From the NCBI RefSeq assembly GCF_018476525.1, contig NZ_JAHCST010000016.1:1-64000 (forward strand): a stretch of DNA of 64,000 bases, given 5' to 3'. A model generated the notes under the pieces. It worked only from the letters and a program-made list of their open reading frames with translations, was not told the DNA's origin and did not search any database. The DNA comes from Acrocarpospora catenulata (lineage in GTDB: Bacteria; Actinomycetota; Actinomycetes; Streptosporangiales; Streptosporangiaceae). Below are positions 1-8,662 of this stretch, in pieces; the first letter of the stretch is position 1, and each line of letters begins with the position of its first letter. Position numbers and translations under genes: made by a program.

Positions 1-112
1 CTCGTCGAGACCGAGCCGGGATTGTTCACCCAGCCGCGCCCATAGCCCGACCGGCGGGTCTCCGACTAGCCGACCTAACCCAACCCAACCGACAAAAGGG
101 GCATCAACTCGC

Positions 113-652
113 GGAACGCACTCTCAGGCGATCCGCCTGCTGGACCTGGTCGCCCTGCAGCTGCACGACCAGGTCGCCCTGGCGACCCAGGCCGGGCAGT
201 TCACCCCCGAGCAGCAACGCGCCATCGACCAGGCCATCGACCGCGCGATCACCGACCTGCGCGCGAGCCGCCCGCCCACCACCACCGGCCTGCCCGCCCC
301 CATCGTCCAGCTCTTCCAGTCGTTCCAGGGACCCAACCAGCGGTTCCTGGAGAGCGACGACGCCATCTATCCCCCGGATGTCGCCCGCCGGCTGCGCCCC
401 GGCACCCGGGTCCTGCTGACGTGCGGAACCCGTGACCCGCAGGTCCCCTGTGCCATCACCGACGCGTTGACCGAGGCGCTGCGGCGGGCCCGTACCACCG
501 GTCCCGGCCGCGTCGTGCTCCAGGGCGTCGACCACAACCTGCGCGACGCCGCGCATCCCGATGTTCTCGCCGCGGAGGCGCTCGCCGCCCTGCGTACCTT
601 CACTTCGCGCTACGGGTCCCCTTACCATCGGCCCGCCGACCGACGAGACTGA
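113..652 (+). pseudogene. C-terminal remnant of an alpha/beta hydrolase
   Basis: The plus-strand frame ending at 652 reads as the end of an alpha/beta hydrolase of the lysophospholipase/esterase kind. It shows the strand-turn motif LLTCGTRDPQVP, which carries the usual acid residue, and about 40 residues later VLQGVDHNLRDA, which supplies the usual histidine. The nucleophile elbow (GxSxG) and the whole N-terminal half are absent. The frame stays open to the window start, but bases 60-100 read as low-complexity spacer with short ACCC repeats and contain no start codon with a ribosome site. A one-base shift near 122-125 would join a second short reading (GINSRNAL) to the remnant. It is therefore probably a broken gene rather than one cut by the window edge. 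It stops six bases before the next gene. Confidence 0.55.
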
Positions 653-658
653 GGAGGC

Positions 659-1864
659 ATGAGCCTCGATATCGCGCGAATCCGCGCACTCTACCCCGCC
701 CTTTCTGATGGATATGCCTGGTTGGACGCGGCCGCGGGCACTCAGGTGCCCCGGCCGGTGATCGACGCCATCGCCGCCGCCTACACCGAGGGCATCGGCA
801 ACGGCCACGGAGCCTTCCCGGGCAGCGCACGGTCGGACGAGATCGTCTCGCGGGCCCGCCAGGCCGTCGCGGATCTCGTCGGCGGCGACGCGGGCGGCGT
901 CGTGTTCGGCCCCAACATGACCACCTTGACCTACCGTTTCGCGTACGCGCTGGCGAAGGACTGGGGGCCGGACGACGAGATCGTGCTGTCCCAGCTTGAC
1001 CACGACGCGAACGTACGACCATGGGTGCAGGCCGCCACCCGGGCCGGCGCCAGAATCAGATGGGCGACCGTCGACGTGCCCACCGGGGAACTCCCCGCCG
1101 AGCAGTACGACGAACTCATCACCGGCCAGACGAGACTTGTCGCCGTCACCGCCGCCAGCAACATCCTGGGCACCATGCCCGACGTCGCCCGCATCACCGC
1201 CCGCGCCCACGCGGCCGGAGCACTGACCTACATCGACGGCGTGCACGCGACCCCGCACACGCCCATCGACATGGCCGCCCTCGGCGCCGACTTCTACGCG
1301 ACCAGCTCCTACAAATGGTCCGGCCCCCACATCGGCGCCATCATCTCCCGCCCCGACCTGCTCGACCGGCTGTCTCCCGACAAACTCGCCTCATCCCCGA
1401 ACGAGGTACCCGACCGGTTCGAAACGGGCACCCTGCCCTTCGCCGACCTGGCCGGGGTGGCCGCCGCGGTCGACCACCTCGCCGGCCTGGACCCGGACGC
1501 GACCGGCTCCCGGCGAGAACGACTCCTCACCTCGATGACCGCCGTCGAAGCCCACGAACAAACCGAACTCGCCCACCTGCTCAAGGGCCTGTCCTCCCTC
1601 CCCGGTGTCACCCTGATCGGCTCTCCCCTCCGCCGTACGGCCACCGCGTACTTCAACGTCACCGGCCACACGCCCCGCCAGGTCGCCGACCACCTGGCGG
1701 CCCGCAAGGTCAACGTGTGGGACGGCCACTGCTACGCCTGGGAGCTCACCGGCGCCCTCGGCATCCGCGACACCGGCTCCGCCGTACGCGCCGGGCTCGT
1801 GCACTACAACGACAGATCAGACGTGGACCACCTGCTCAACGCCCTGGAGGACCTGGTCGGCTGA
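659..1864 (+). CDS. Cysteine desulfurase-like PLP enzyme (class V aminotransferase fold)
   Basis: The 401-residue protein has the fold-type I PLP layout of the SufS/CsdA-like group. An N-terminal LDAAAGTQVPRPV resembles the entry motif of that group, DGVHATPH (about residues 193-200) carries the cofactor-contacting Asp and His, and SSYKW places the Schiff-base lysine at Lys219. The catalytic-cysteine loop typical of true SufS is not obvious, so it may be a cysteine desulfurase-like lyase or aminotransferase of unknown substrate. GAGGAGG lies just before the ATG, supporting this start. No sulfur-assembly genes sit nearby, so a role in Fe-S assembly is not indicated. Confidence 0.8.
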   Translation: MSLDIARIRALYPALSDGYAWLDAAAGTQVPRPVIDAIAAAYTEGIGNGHGAFPGSARSDEIVSRARQAVADLVGGDAGGVVFGPNMTTLTYRFAYALAKDWGPDDEIVLSQLDHDANVRPWVQAATRAGARIRWATVDVPTGELPAEQYDELITGQTRLVAVTAASNILGTMPDVARITARAHAAGALTYIDGVHATPHTPIDMAALGADFYATSSYKWSGPHIGAIISRPDLLDRLSPDKLASSPNEVPDRFETGTLPFADLAGVAAAVDHLAGLDPDATGSRRERLLTSMTAVEAHEQTELAHLLKGLSSLPGVTLIGSPLRRTATAYFNVTGHTPRQVADHLAARKVNVWDGHCYAWELTGALGIRDTGSAVRAGLVHYNDRSDVDHLLNALEDLVG

Positions 1865-1983
1865 CCGTCCGGGGAGGGTAAGGGGGTACGGGCGCCAACT
1901 TCGCCGCCGAAGTCCCACATGCGGGGGCTTGGGCGGCTGCGTAAGCGACTCATCGAGCCACCGCCGGGTCGGCAGCGGCCCTG

Positions 1984-2184
1984 TCATCGCTCATCGCGGT
2001 GAAGACGGTCACGATCGGCGCGACCACTTCGATCTCCATCGGACCGATCAGCCGCAGCCAGGAGCGTGAGGGTGGTGATCGCGGCGAGGAGTACGGCCGG
2101 CTCGCGGAACGTCGCCGGCGAGACCAGTGCGCCGAGCCGGATCCGTTCATTCTCGGCCCCGTGACGGAAGCCGGCGTCGGTCAC
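1984..2184 (-). CDS. Possible small membrane protein coupled to the upstream gene
   Basis: A 66-residue minus-strand frame starts at a GTG that shares one base with the TAG of the preceding gene (TAGTG), which is the coupling pattern used throughout this operon. It holds one hydrophobic stretch (residues about 26-46, rich in Ala, Leu and Ile) followed by a very charged Asp/Arg tail. A one-base shift after the hydrophobic stretch would swap the charged tail for a second hydrophobic segment and end near 1950, so the gene may be frameshifted. Function is unknown. The flanking 1865-1983 stretch shows nothing recognisable. Confidence 0.35.
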   Translation of the reverse strand: MTDAGFRHGAENERIRLGALVSPATFREPAVLLAAITTLTLLAAADRSDGDRSGRADRDRLHRDER

Positions 2185-2795
2185 TAGGGCAGCGCATTCC
2201 AGGCTGTTAGCAGCAGCACGACACCAAGGCCGATGTCGAGCACGAAGCAGAACTCGGAGAACGAGCGGCCGACAGCACGGTTGCGGATGAAGTGGGCCAG
2301 ATCCCATCCCGCGTGTCCGAGCGAGGCGGCTGCGGCAAGGTAGACCGCGAGCAGAGGGTTGACCATCATCGCGGTCAACGCGATGACGCTGAAGCCGGCG
2401 AACCCGAGAGTCTGTAGGGCGAGCTCGCGACGGTCGACGCCCGGGCCGCGGAGAAACCCGAAGACGGCGAAGCCGGCACCGAGGACCAGCAAGGTCGTCG
2501 TGGAGTCCAGCCCGGTCACCGCGGCGACGACAACGGCGACGACGACGCCGGCCAGGACCCACCATCCGCTGCGGCGAGAGCCGAGCGCGGCGGCTGCGAC
2601 GTAGCACATCGCGGCCAGGATGATGATCATGGCGGTCACATGGGCGTCCAGGCCGCCCGCGGTATTGGCGAGCAATGCCAGGAGTCCGACGGCAGAAGGC
2701 CACCGAGCGAGCAGATGTACCGCGAATCCGTACCGCGAGCGGCGATCGCTGTGGCTGACGTGTGCGTGATTCTGAAGTGCGTTGATGTGGTTCAT
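2184..2795 (-). CDS. Polytopic membrane protein of unknown function
   Basis: The 203-residue protein is mostly hydrophobic, with about five to six predicted membrane-spanning stretches (around residues 33-48, 53-70, 76-93, 100-112, 133-158 and 183-200). No catalytic motif was recognised. It starts 95 bases after the response-regulator gene in the same direction and ends by a one-base overlap with the next small frame. It is probably an output or accessory gene of the adjoining two-component system, but this is inferred from position alone. Confidence 0.7.
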   Translation of the reverse strand: MNHINALQNHAHVSHSDRRSRYGFAVHLLARWPSAVGLLALLANTAGGLDAHVTAMIIILAAMCYVAAAALGSRRSGWWVLAGVVVAVVVAAVTGLDSTTTLLVLGAGFAVFGFLRGPGVDRRELALQTLGFAGFSVIALTAMMVNPLLAVYLAAAASLGHAGWDLAHFIRNRAVGRSFSEFCFVLDIGLGVVLLLTAWNALP

Positions 2796-2890
2796 GCTCA
2801 GAATCCTCGGGTCGGAAGACGCTTGTCGGACCCGTGTGATCTGTCATCAAGATGCCGTGCATGTCTCCCCGGTTCGCCGTGACGTGGACG

Positions 2891-3505
2891 TCAGAGCCAG
2901 CCGTTCTCGCGGGCGATCCGGTGGGCCTCGGCTCGCGAATCGGCGCCCAGTTTGCGGGTGATCGCAGCAAGGTGGTTGCGCACCGTCCCCTGCGACAGGA
3001 ACAGCGCACGGGCGATATCGCGGATCGGCCGATCCACGTGCGCGGCCTGCAGGACCTCGATCTCCCGCGCTGTCAGTGGTGACGGTGGCGCCGTCAGCGC
3101 GTCTGCGGCGAGCACGGGATCGACGTACCGCTGCCCCTCCCGCACCCGCCGGACGACGTCTGCCAGTGCCGTACCCGGCGCGCCCTTGGCCAGAAATCCG
3201 CGCGCCCCGGATGCGAGCGCCTGCCGCAGAACGAACGGCCGACCATGTCCGGTGAGGATGACACCAGCGCAGTCGGGCAGCGCCCGAGCGAGTTCCGCGA
3301 TCACGCCGAGCCCGTCCAGCGCAGGCATTTCCAGGTCGATGACGGCCACATCCGGGCGGTGCGCCAGCGCTCGCTCGATCGCCTGTCTGCCATCCGCGGC
3401 GGTCGCGATCACGTCGATGTCAGGCTCCCGGTTCAGGAGCCCTGCCAGCGCCTCGCGGATCAACTCGTCGTCCTCGGCGAGCAGCACGCGGATCGGTCCG
3501 GTCAC
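2891..3505 (-). CDS. NarL/LuxR-type response regulator
   Basis: The 204-residue protein has an N-terminal receiver domain with the acidic pair at residues 12-13 (AEDD), the phospho-acceptor Asp57 in VIDLEMP, and a conserved lysine near residue 107 (FLAKGAP). A C-terminal LuxR helix-turn-helix follows from about residue 138 (LTAREIEVL, then SQGTVRNHL). The start is the GTG at 3505, because it overlaps the kinase stop as GTGA; a longer in-frame extension upstream would run through the kinase gene. It should be phosphorylated by the kinase encoded immediately upstream and regulate transcription, possibly of this operon. Confidence 0.92.
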   Translation of the reverse strand: MTGPIRVLLAEDDELIREALAGLLNREPDIDVIATAADGRQAIERALAHRPDVAVIDLEMPALDGLGVIAELARALPDCAGVILTGHGRPFVLRQALASGARGFLAKGAPGTALADVVRRVREGQRYVDPVLAADALTAPPSPLTAREIEVLQAAHVDRPIRDIARALFLSQGTVRNHLAAITRKLGADSRAEAHRIARENGWL

Positions 3506-4710
3506 CCTGTCGCGCCCCCACCAGGCGCGTCCACGCGCAACTCGAACCCGCCCGCGGCATTGCGGCCGGCGACCAGACGCGCCCCGGCAGCCCCACACCG
3601 CGCGGACAGCGACGCAAGCCCGGTGCCGCCCGAGACAGACTGCGGCATCGGCTCGAGGTCGCGCACGCCATCGTTCACAATGATCAATCTGATCGACGTC
3701 CCCTGCCCCGTCAGCGCGATCGAGACCTGCCGTGCATCGCTGTGCCGCAAGATGTTTGTCACCGCCTCCCGCACCACCACCCCCAGCAGCCGCGACACCG
3801 CATCCGGGGTGCGCGCGATGAGATCGGCCTCGGCGTCGACCGCGGTCACGATTCCCGCCGACGCGAGCACGAGCTTCGCCGCCTCCAGTTGCGTGGCCAG
3901 GTCGGTGGTCGTCTCGCCGTGCACTGCCCGCCTGGCCTCAGAAAGCGTCTCCGTGGCAAGTACGCGAATCGCCTCGCTCTCGACTGCGGACCTCTCCGGG
4001 TCGCGGTGAGCGAGGTCCGCCGCCAGTTCCGCTTTGAGCGCGATGATCCCCAGCCGGTGGCCGAGGACATCGTGCAGCTCCCGGCTGACCCGCAGGCGCT
4101 CCTGGGCGATCACCAGCGCTGCCTCGGCCTCACGCCCGGCCTGGGCGGCCCAGGCCAGCCGGAGCAACCAGACAAGCACCTGGCACATCAGCCACACGAC
4201 CGCGGCGCACCCGAACGTCGTCAGCAGGTGGGTCGTGACCGGGCTGTCGAAGACCACGCCGCCAACGGCCGCGGCACCACCGAGCACGACCGCCGCGGTC
4301 ACTCCCGCGGGCCAGGAGACAAGTGTGCACGCGGCGACCGCGAACCCGGCCAGCCACGCCCATGGCTCCTCGCCACTCCGCGCCCACGCGTACGTCGGCC
4401 ACCACAAGGCCAGCGACACGGCGACGAGCAAGGCGACCGACCACGATCCCGCGCGTTGCGAGGGCACCGGATCGACAACCACCCGCGACACCAGTACGAA
4501 AGCGCCACCGAGCGGGAGCATTCCCAGCACGAAGACGGCGGCGGGCAATGGTGAAGGCGCCTCGGTCAACGACACCATGATTACTATCGCCCAGGCGAAG
4601 CTCGCCGGCAGCAGGCCCAGCACGGTCATTCGCGGGCTCGGCATCCACGCCGGCCGATCTCGCCTCGCGACGGCCCTCTGCGGCCGGCCTGAATCGACGT
4701 CAGTCGTCAC
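3502..4710 (-). CDS. DesK-type sensor histidine kinase
   Basis: About 402 residues, with several hydrophobic N-terminal helices (residues about 28-190) followed by a HisKA_3 dimerisation helix in which RELHDVLGHRL supplies the phospho-accepting His (His213 from this start). The HATPase region shows an N box (REAVTNILRHSDA) and a G box (GGTGLASLSAR). The GTG start at 4710 overlaps the stop of the previous gene as GTGA. A TTG nine codons upstream is possible but lacks a ribosome site. The short sensor loops suggest detection of a membrane-state or hydrophobic signal. It pairs with the response regulator that follows with a four-base overlap. Confidence 0.92.
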   Translation of the reverse strand: MTTDVDSGRPQRAVARRDRPAWMPSPRMTVLGLLPASFAWAIVIMVSLTEAPSPLPAAVFVLGMLPLGGAFVLVSRVVVDPVPSQRAGSWSVALLVAVSLALWWPTYAWARSGEEPWAWLAGFAVAACTLVSWPAGVTAAVVLGGAAAVGGVVFDSPVTTHLLTTFGCAAVVWLMCQVLVWLLRLAWAAQAGREAEAALVIAQERLRVSRELHDVLGHRLGIIALKAELAADLAHRDPERSAVESEAIRVLATETLSEARRAVHGETTTDLATQLEAAKLVLASAGIVTAVDAEADLIARTPDAVSRLLGVVVREAVTNILRHSDARQVSIALTGQGTSIRLIIVNDGVRDLEPMPQSVSGGTGLASLSARCGAAGARLVAGRNAAGGFELRVDAPGGGATG

Positions 4711-5216
4711 GACCGCGTTCCGGTCCTTCTTCGCCAAGGCTTGACAACCGTGAGCGTCGTCGCGGCAAGAAGTGCCAGCACGTCCCAGGCTCCGCCCACG
4801 ACGAGAGCACCGTCATTCGGCTCGCTCCCCGGCTGGATGACGGGCCTGATCAGTGTCGCACCGACAACGATGACAGAGACGATGAGGGCCAGCTTCGTCA
4901 CCACCCAGGGATAGCGGAACAACCCCCACTTCGTCGACAGCGCCAGGGCGATGCCTGTCAGCAGCGCGAGCAGGCTGAGGGGAATGCCGAAGTAGAGCGC
5001 GAACATCGCCAGCAGATCTCGCGCAGCCTGCCGGAACGCCGGATCATCGGAGACGGCCCTGCGAACAGCGACGGCCAGGAACCCGGCTGAATCGCCGAGC
5101 AAACCGACGCTGATCGCGATGTGTGCCGTGATGAGAGTGAGGAGCGCGGGACGAGGCAGCCGCCACCGCACCGGCCCTTGGCCGCGCGACGAGATCACCT
5201 GCGACTGCATGGTCAT
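4707..5216 (-). CDS. Four-helix membrane protein (DUF2269-like)
   Basis: The 169-residue protein has four clear hydrophobic helices (about residues 26-50, 72-92, 102-123 and 139-156) and the short signature TKWGLFRYPWVVTKL, seen in small actinobacterial membrane proteins often labelled DUF2269-like. No catalytic residues are evident. It starts with ATG at 5216, overlapping the preceding stop as ATGA, and its own stop overlaps the kinase start as GTGA. It is therefore translated as one unit with the sensor kinase and may be part of the signal-sensing apparatus. That role is inferred only from gene order. Confidence 0.7.
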   Translation of the reverse strand: MTMQSQVISSRGQGPVRWRLPRPALLTLITAHIAISVGLLGDSAGFLAVAVRRAVSDDPAFRQAARDLLAMFALYFGIPLSLLALLTGIALALSTKWGLFRYPWVVTKLALIVSVIVVGATLIRPVIQPGSEPNDGALVVGGAWDVLALLAATTLTVVKPWRRRTGTRS

Positions 5217-5401
5217 GCGTCGGCGAGCGGGCTGAACTGGATACCTGCGAGCAGCCAGTTGTCACGTTCACGAACCCAGGTCTGGGACACTCGGGTGGAG
5301 ATGTCGTCGTGCAGCAGTTCCTCTAACACGGGACGATCGTCCCTGAGTTCGGCGTCGTCGAACGGTTGTTGCGCTTGCAACACCAGATCTCGATCATCCA
5401 T
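5213..5401 (-). CDS. Very short SnoaL/DUF4440-like protein, apparently lacking its middle
   Basis: The 62-residue protein begins like an NTF2-fold DUF4440 protein (an N-terminal helix with paired acidic residues, then LEELLHDDI) and ends like one (RERDNWLLAGIQFSPL). The usual central strands, about 50 residues, are missing, so a normal barrel cannot form. It is the first gene of the kinase operon and overlaps the next gene by ATGA, which suggests that it is still translated. It may be a deletion remnant kept for translational coupling, or a genuine short leader protein. Confidence 0.5.
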   Translation of the reverse strand: MDDRDLVLQAQQPFDDAELRDDRPVLEELLHDDISTRVSQTWVRERDNWLLAGIQFSPLADA

Positions 5402-5925
5402 CGGTAGCCTCCGTGCTCCGTTCGTGGATGTCTACCGGAGTAAGTCTCATTCCCGAGCCGTCACCGCATCTCAGCCAATGGGTTGAAGTTCGAACGACCC
5501 ATGAAAGAAGGTAGGGATGCCTGACCGCCTCAGCAGTCGGGGTCGCGCACCGGGCGGAGGCACGACTTCTTGCTGCTCGATGCGGAGGGGTGACGGCACC
5601 GAGTCGAGCTCTTCCACGAACTTGGACATCTCTGTACAGATTAGTAAGCTGGACACCCATGTTCAAGAAGGGTTCGGTGATCGCAACGACGCGCAGCTGC
5701 GCAGACGTACCGCAGAGCGCACGCTGGTCCGTGCGCTGACCTCGACAGAGTGTCAGGAACCCGAACGCCGCGCAGGCCGCCCTGCGCAACTGGGACCTTC
5801 ACACCCGTCGTGACTGGCCCGAACACCTCGTCACCGCTTGAAGGGACAACTGGGTGGTTCAAACACCTGGCGGCCCAGACTCATCCAACGAAGCCGCCGG
5901 TGGGCGCAGACCTTAGGCTTGCCGC
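5402..5925. other. Intergenic stretch with decayed reading frames
   Basis: This 524-base region separates the minus-strand kinase operon from the plus-strand TetR gene and should hold the promoters of both. A minus-strand frame of about 52 codons starts at an ATG near 5629 and ends near 5471; it matches no family I recognise. A plus-strand frame at 5659-5736 stops early, and the same frame continues after that stop to 5841 (ALRNWDLHTRRDWPEHL), which reads like a protein C-terminus. These look like gene debris rather than genes. Confidence 0.35.
5914..5919 (+). promoter_or_regulatory. Candidate -10 box for a leaderless transcript
   Basis: TAGGCT ends six bases before the GTG start of the tandem TetR gene, the spacing expected when the transcript begins at the start codon. 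No convincing Shine-Dalgarno sequence precedes that GTG, which fits leaderless translation. No clear -35 box is visible. Confidence 0.35.
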
Positions 5926-7095
5926 GTGCCCGCCTCGCCCGCCTTCAACGCCCGTCCTCGCCAGCGCCCGCGCGATCGCAAGGAGCAGATCCTCCTCGCC
6001 GCGCGCGACCTGTTCGTCGCCAAGGGCTACCCCAACGTCTCCATGGCGCTGATCGCCCAACAGGTCGGCATCACGGCGGGTGCGCTGTACCGGCACTTCA
6101 GCAACAAGGCCGTCCTGCTGGAGGAGGTCATCGCTGAGAACTTCGCCTGGCTCGACGAACCCGTGGCGTACACCAGCTACGACGACATGGTCGAGCACGT
6201 GATCACTCAGATTGTCGACCGCCCGTACCTTTCCGACCTCTGGACCCATGAGATCCGCTATCTGCCTGAGGAGCGGCGTCACGATCTGCGACGCCGGATG
6301 CGCATGTGGAACCAGTCCCTGGTGCCGGCCCTTCGCCAGAAGCGGCCCGGTCTCGAAGCCGTGCACGAGGAGCTCCTGACCTGGACGATCCAGTCCCTGA
6401 TGTCATGCGTTGGCCGGCAGGCGATCCACTCGCCGATGAGCCTGAAACTGCCGGTCGTCCGCGCCGCACTGCAGGCCGTCGCAACCGTCGACCTCGTCTC
6501 GGGGGATGTGCTCGCCGGTCGGCAGGCGGACCGCATGGTCCCCGCATCGACGCGCGAGCGCCTCCTGATCGCGGCCGCCGCGCAGTTCGGTGAACGCGGG
6601 TATTACGACACCTCGATGGCGGAGCTCGGTGCCGCCGCGGACGTGTCAGGCCCCAACCTCTACTCGTACTTCGAGAGCAAGGCCGACGTACTGCGCGCCG
6701 TTCTGGATCGCGGAACCCACGCACTGTGGATCGGCCTCGACGATGCCCTGGCGTTCTCCGGCACAGCCCTGGAAGCACTGCGGAAGGTGGTTGGCTCCTA
6801 TATCCCGCTGGCCCGCACCTGGGCTTCGGTCATCGAAGACCCGACGGGTGAACACGAGCCGGCGAAGGCGGCGCAGCGTGAGTACGTGGCGGAGTGGGTG
6901 ACGCTGCTTCAGCAGGCTTCTCCGCGTACGGGTGCGCGCGAGGCCCGCCTCAGGGTGCAAGTCGCCCTCTTCGTCATCGCGGACCTGCACCGCGTACCGC
7001 ACCTGTCGCGCTACGAGTCCTTCCACGACAACCTCGCCGGCATCGTCCTCGCCGTACTGCTCGAGGACCCAGTCGACGTGACCGCGCACCGCTGA
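5926..7095 (+). CDS. Tandem TetR regulator with two DNA-binding domains in one chain
   Basis: The 389-residue protein contains two complete TetR modules in series. The first helix-turn-helix spans roughly residues 18-64 (KEQILLAARDLF, then QVGITAGALYRHFSNK). The second spans roughly residues 208-254 (RERLLIAAAAQFGERG, then DVSGPNLYSYFESK). Each is followed by its own helical ligand domain. Such a chain could form an internal pseudo-dimer that reads an asymmetric or doubled operator. The GTG start is accepted because no better start lies downstream before the first domain. The target is unknown; neighbours are the two-component operon and the SRPBCC/SgcJ pair. Confidence 0.85.
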   Translation: MPASPAFNARPRQRPRDRKEQILLAARDLFVAKGYPNVSMALIAQQVGITAGALYRHFSNKAVLLEEVIAENFAWLDEPVAYTSYDDMVEHVITQIVDRPYLSDLWTHEIRYLPEERRHDLRRRMRMWNQSLVPALRQKRPGLEAVHEELLTWTIQSLMSCVGRQAIHSPMSLKLPVVRAALQAVATVDLVSGDVLAGRQADRMVPASTRERLLIAAAAQFGERGYYDTSMAELGAAADVSGPNLYSYFESKADVLRAVLDRGTHALWIGLDDALAFSGTALEALRKVVGSYIPLARTWASVIEDPTGEHEPAKAAQREYVAEWVTLLQQASPRTGAREARLRVQVALFVIADLHRVPHLSRYESFHDNLAGIVLAVLLEDPVDVTAHR

Positions 7096-7223
7096 CAGCT
7101 CCTCGTGTCGCGACGAGCCAGCCTGTCGTTAGGGAAGCTGCCACCAAAGTACACGCCTCTCGATCCGCTCGACCTCAACCCTGTCCAGATGAGGGAGCTG
7201 AGTATTCATATCAGGCGCTGCGT

Positions 7224-7607
7224 TCAGCGGATGACCGTGCCGGGCGCCGGGCCGCTGGGGGCAAGCCGGGCGGTGGTGCCGAGCTGGCGGGCGATCTCAG
7301 TGATCGCCTCTTCGAACCCGTTGCGGGTGTGGGCGGTAAAGCCGATGAAGAACCGATTGGCCAGCGGCACGCCCCAGCGCATCCATTGCGCGACGTTATA
7401 GACCCGGTGGGTCACCCGAGTGCGCTCGCCGTCGGGCTCCGCGGTCCATTCGCCGCGATACCACCAGCCACCCTGGTAGGCGGCCGTCATGCCGTACACC
7501 TCCTTTGGCGAGAGGGAGTCTCGAAGCAGCGGCCAAGTCTTCTCGGCCGGTGCGTCGATCACCCCGGTGACCTCGACCATGAGCTTGCGCGGCTTCTTCT
7601 CGTTCAT
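7224..7607 (-). CDS. SRPBCC (START-like) small-ligand protein
   Basis: The 127-residue protein begins MNEKKPRKLMVEVTGVIDAPAEKTWPLL, matching the opening strand and helix of polyketide-cyclase-type SRPBCC proteins, and continues with repeated strands such as GEWTAEPDGERTRVTHRV and a long C-terminal helix. The ATG at 7607 overlaps the stop of the preceding SgcJ-type gene as ATGA; an upstream extension in frame would run inside that gene. It probably binds a hydrophobic ligand or acts as a small hydrolase or cyclase. Its partner and the PadR regulator suggest a stress- or compound-induced unit. Confidence 0.75.
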   Translation of the reverse strand: MNEKKPRKLMVEVTGVIDAPAEKTWPLLRDSLSPKEVYGMTAAYQGGWWYRGEWTAEPDGERTRVTHRVYNVAQWMRWGVPLANRFFIGFTAHTRNGFEEAITEIARQLGTTARLAPSGPAPGTVIR

Positions 7608-8008
7608 CGGGCGGCCTTCGGGTCGCTGACGCGTGTGTTCTGGAACGAGGCGAACCGCCACCCCACCTCGGTCAGAACCGCGGTGAGGCTGATAACGGAG
7701 TTCCTGGTTGGGTCTGCTTCCCCGTCCACCGTCGAGGTGCCTCCGGAAATCACCAGCGCGACGCCGTCGCCGAGCACCTTGACGTCGGCCTCAGTACCTG
7801 AGGCCGGATCGAGCTTGATCGGGAGACGGAACAGGTGCCGGTGGCCGTCCTCGATCGCCTTCCTGCCGCGCATCCGCAGGCCGAAAAAGGTGATGTAGTC
7901 GGCGTCCTCGGTGAAGGCGGCCGCGTACCGCTCGGCGTCGCCGTCGTTCCATGCCTCGGTGAGCTCCTGGAGCAGGGCTCCGATCGCTTCGGTCGCAGTC
8001 GTGGTCAT
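7604..8008 (-). CDS. SgcJ/EcaC-type NTF2-fold protein
   Basis: The 134-residue protein fits the SgcJ/EcaC subfamily of NTF2-like proteins: an N-terminal helix ending LTEAWNDGDAERYAAAFTEDADYITFFG, the loop MRGRKAIEDGHRHLF, and closing strands GWRFASFQNTRV. These small cone-shaped barrels bind or transform small hydrophobic molecules; the substrate here is unknown. A GGAGG sequence sits just before the ATG. The gene begins two bases after the PadR gene ends and overlaps the SRPBCC gene by four bases, so all three form one operon. Confidence 0.8.
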   Translation of the reverse strand: MTTTATEAIGALLQELTEAWNDGDAERYAAAFTEDADYITFFGLRMRGRKAIEDGHRHLFRLPIKLDPASGTEADVKVLGDGVALVISGGTSTVDGEADPTRNSVISLTAVLTEVGWRFASFQNTRVSDPKAAR

Positions 8009-8010
8009 GG

Positions 8011-8631
8011 CTATTCCTCCGTGCCGGTAGGTGAGTCGTTCAGTGCGTCGGACAGCAGGTCTTCCCGGACGGTGCCGGACCAGTCGAGCGTGCCGCTGTC
8101 GAAGCGGGCGAGGACGGATGTGACCCAGTCCAACTCGGCCTGCTGGATGGAGCACTCGTGTTCGAGCTTGAGTACGACAAGATCCGGCATGCCTCTCAAC
8201 CGAAGCTCGGTGAGCACCGCGGTCAACGAGGCGATGGCGGCGGCGACGGTCGCCCTGCGAATCTCTAGCGCGTCGCGTGCCACGGGCATAGGCAGGCATC
8301 CCAGCAGGGACAGCGCCGCCATGAAGGCCCGTCGGTCCGGATCAGGCTGTTCGATCAGCATCCGGAGCCGAGTCGTCATGTCGTCGCGGCCTGCCTCGGT
8401 GATCCGGTAGATCGTCCGCTCCGGTCGACGGCCTGATCGGACCGTCTCCGACGCCTCGATCAGGCCCGCCTTGCTCAGCCGCTCGACAGCGAGATAGAGG
8501 CTTCGCGGCAGCCCCGTCAGAAAGTCCTTCCGGGTATTGGTGATGAACTGCTGCAGCTCATACGGGTGGCTCTCTCGAATCGAAAGCAAGCCGAGCACCG
8601 TGAGCCCGACAAGATCCTGCCCTCGCGCCAT
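8011..8631 (-). CDS. PadR-family transcriptional regulator
   Basis: The 206-residue protein carries the PadR winged helix (VLGLLSIRESHPYELQQFI, then LPRSLYLAVERLSKAGLIEA and RRPERTIYRITEAG) in its first 90 residues and a helical C-terminal dimerisation domain. The ATG at 8631 is preferred over one nine codons upstream because GAGGG lies at proper distance before it. PadR proteins usually repress their own operon, and a perfect palindrome lies just upstream, so autorepression with release by a small ligand is likely for this three-gene unit. Confidence 0.88.
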   Translation of the reverse strand: MARGQDLVGLTVLGLLSIRESHPYELQQFITNTRKDFLTGLPRSLYLAVERLSKAGLIEASETVRSGRRPERTIYRITEAGRDDMTTRLRMLIEQPDPDRRAFMAALSLLGCLPMPVARDALEIRRATVAAAIASLTAVLTELRLRGMPDLVVLKLEHECSIQQAELDWVTSVLARFDSGTLDWSGTVREDLLSDALNDSPTGTEE

Positions 8632-8662
8632 CTTGCCCTCGCTAGTGTTGCAATTCATTAGT

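Noticed and set aside
104-1330. Long minus-strand frame of 408 codons across the cysteine desulfurase-like gene
   Set aside because: It is the antisense shadow of a well-supported plus-strand gene, rich in Gly, Val and Arg, without any domain motif.
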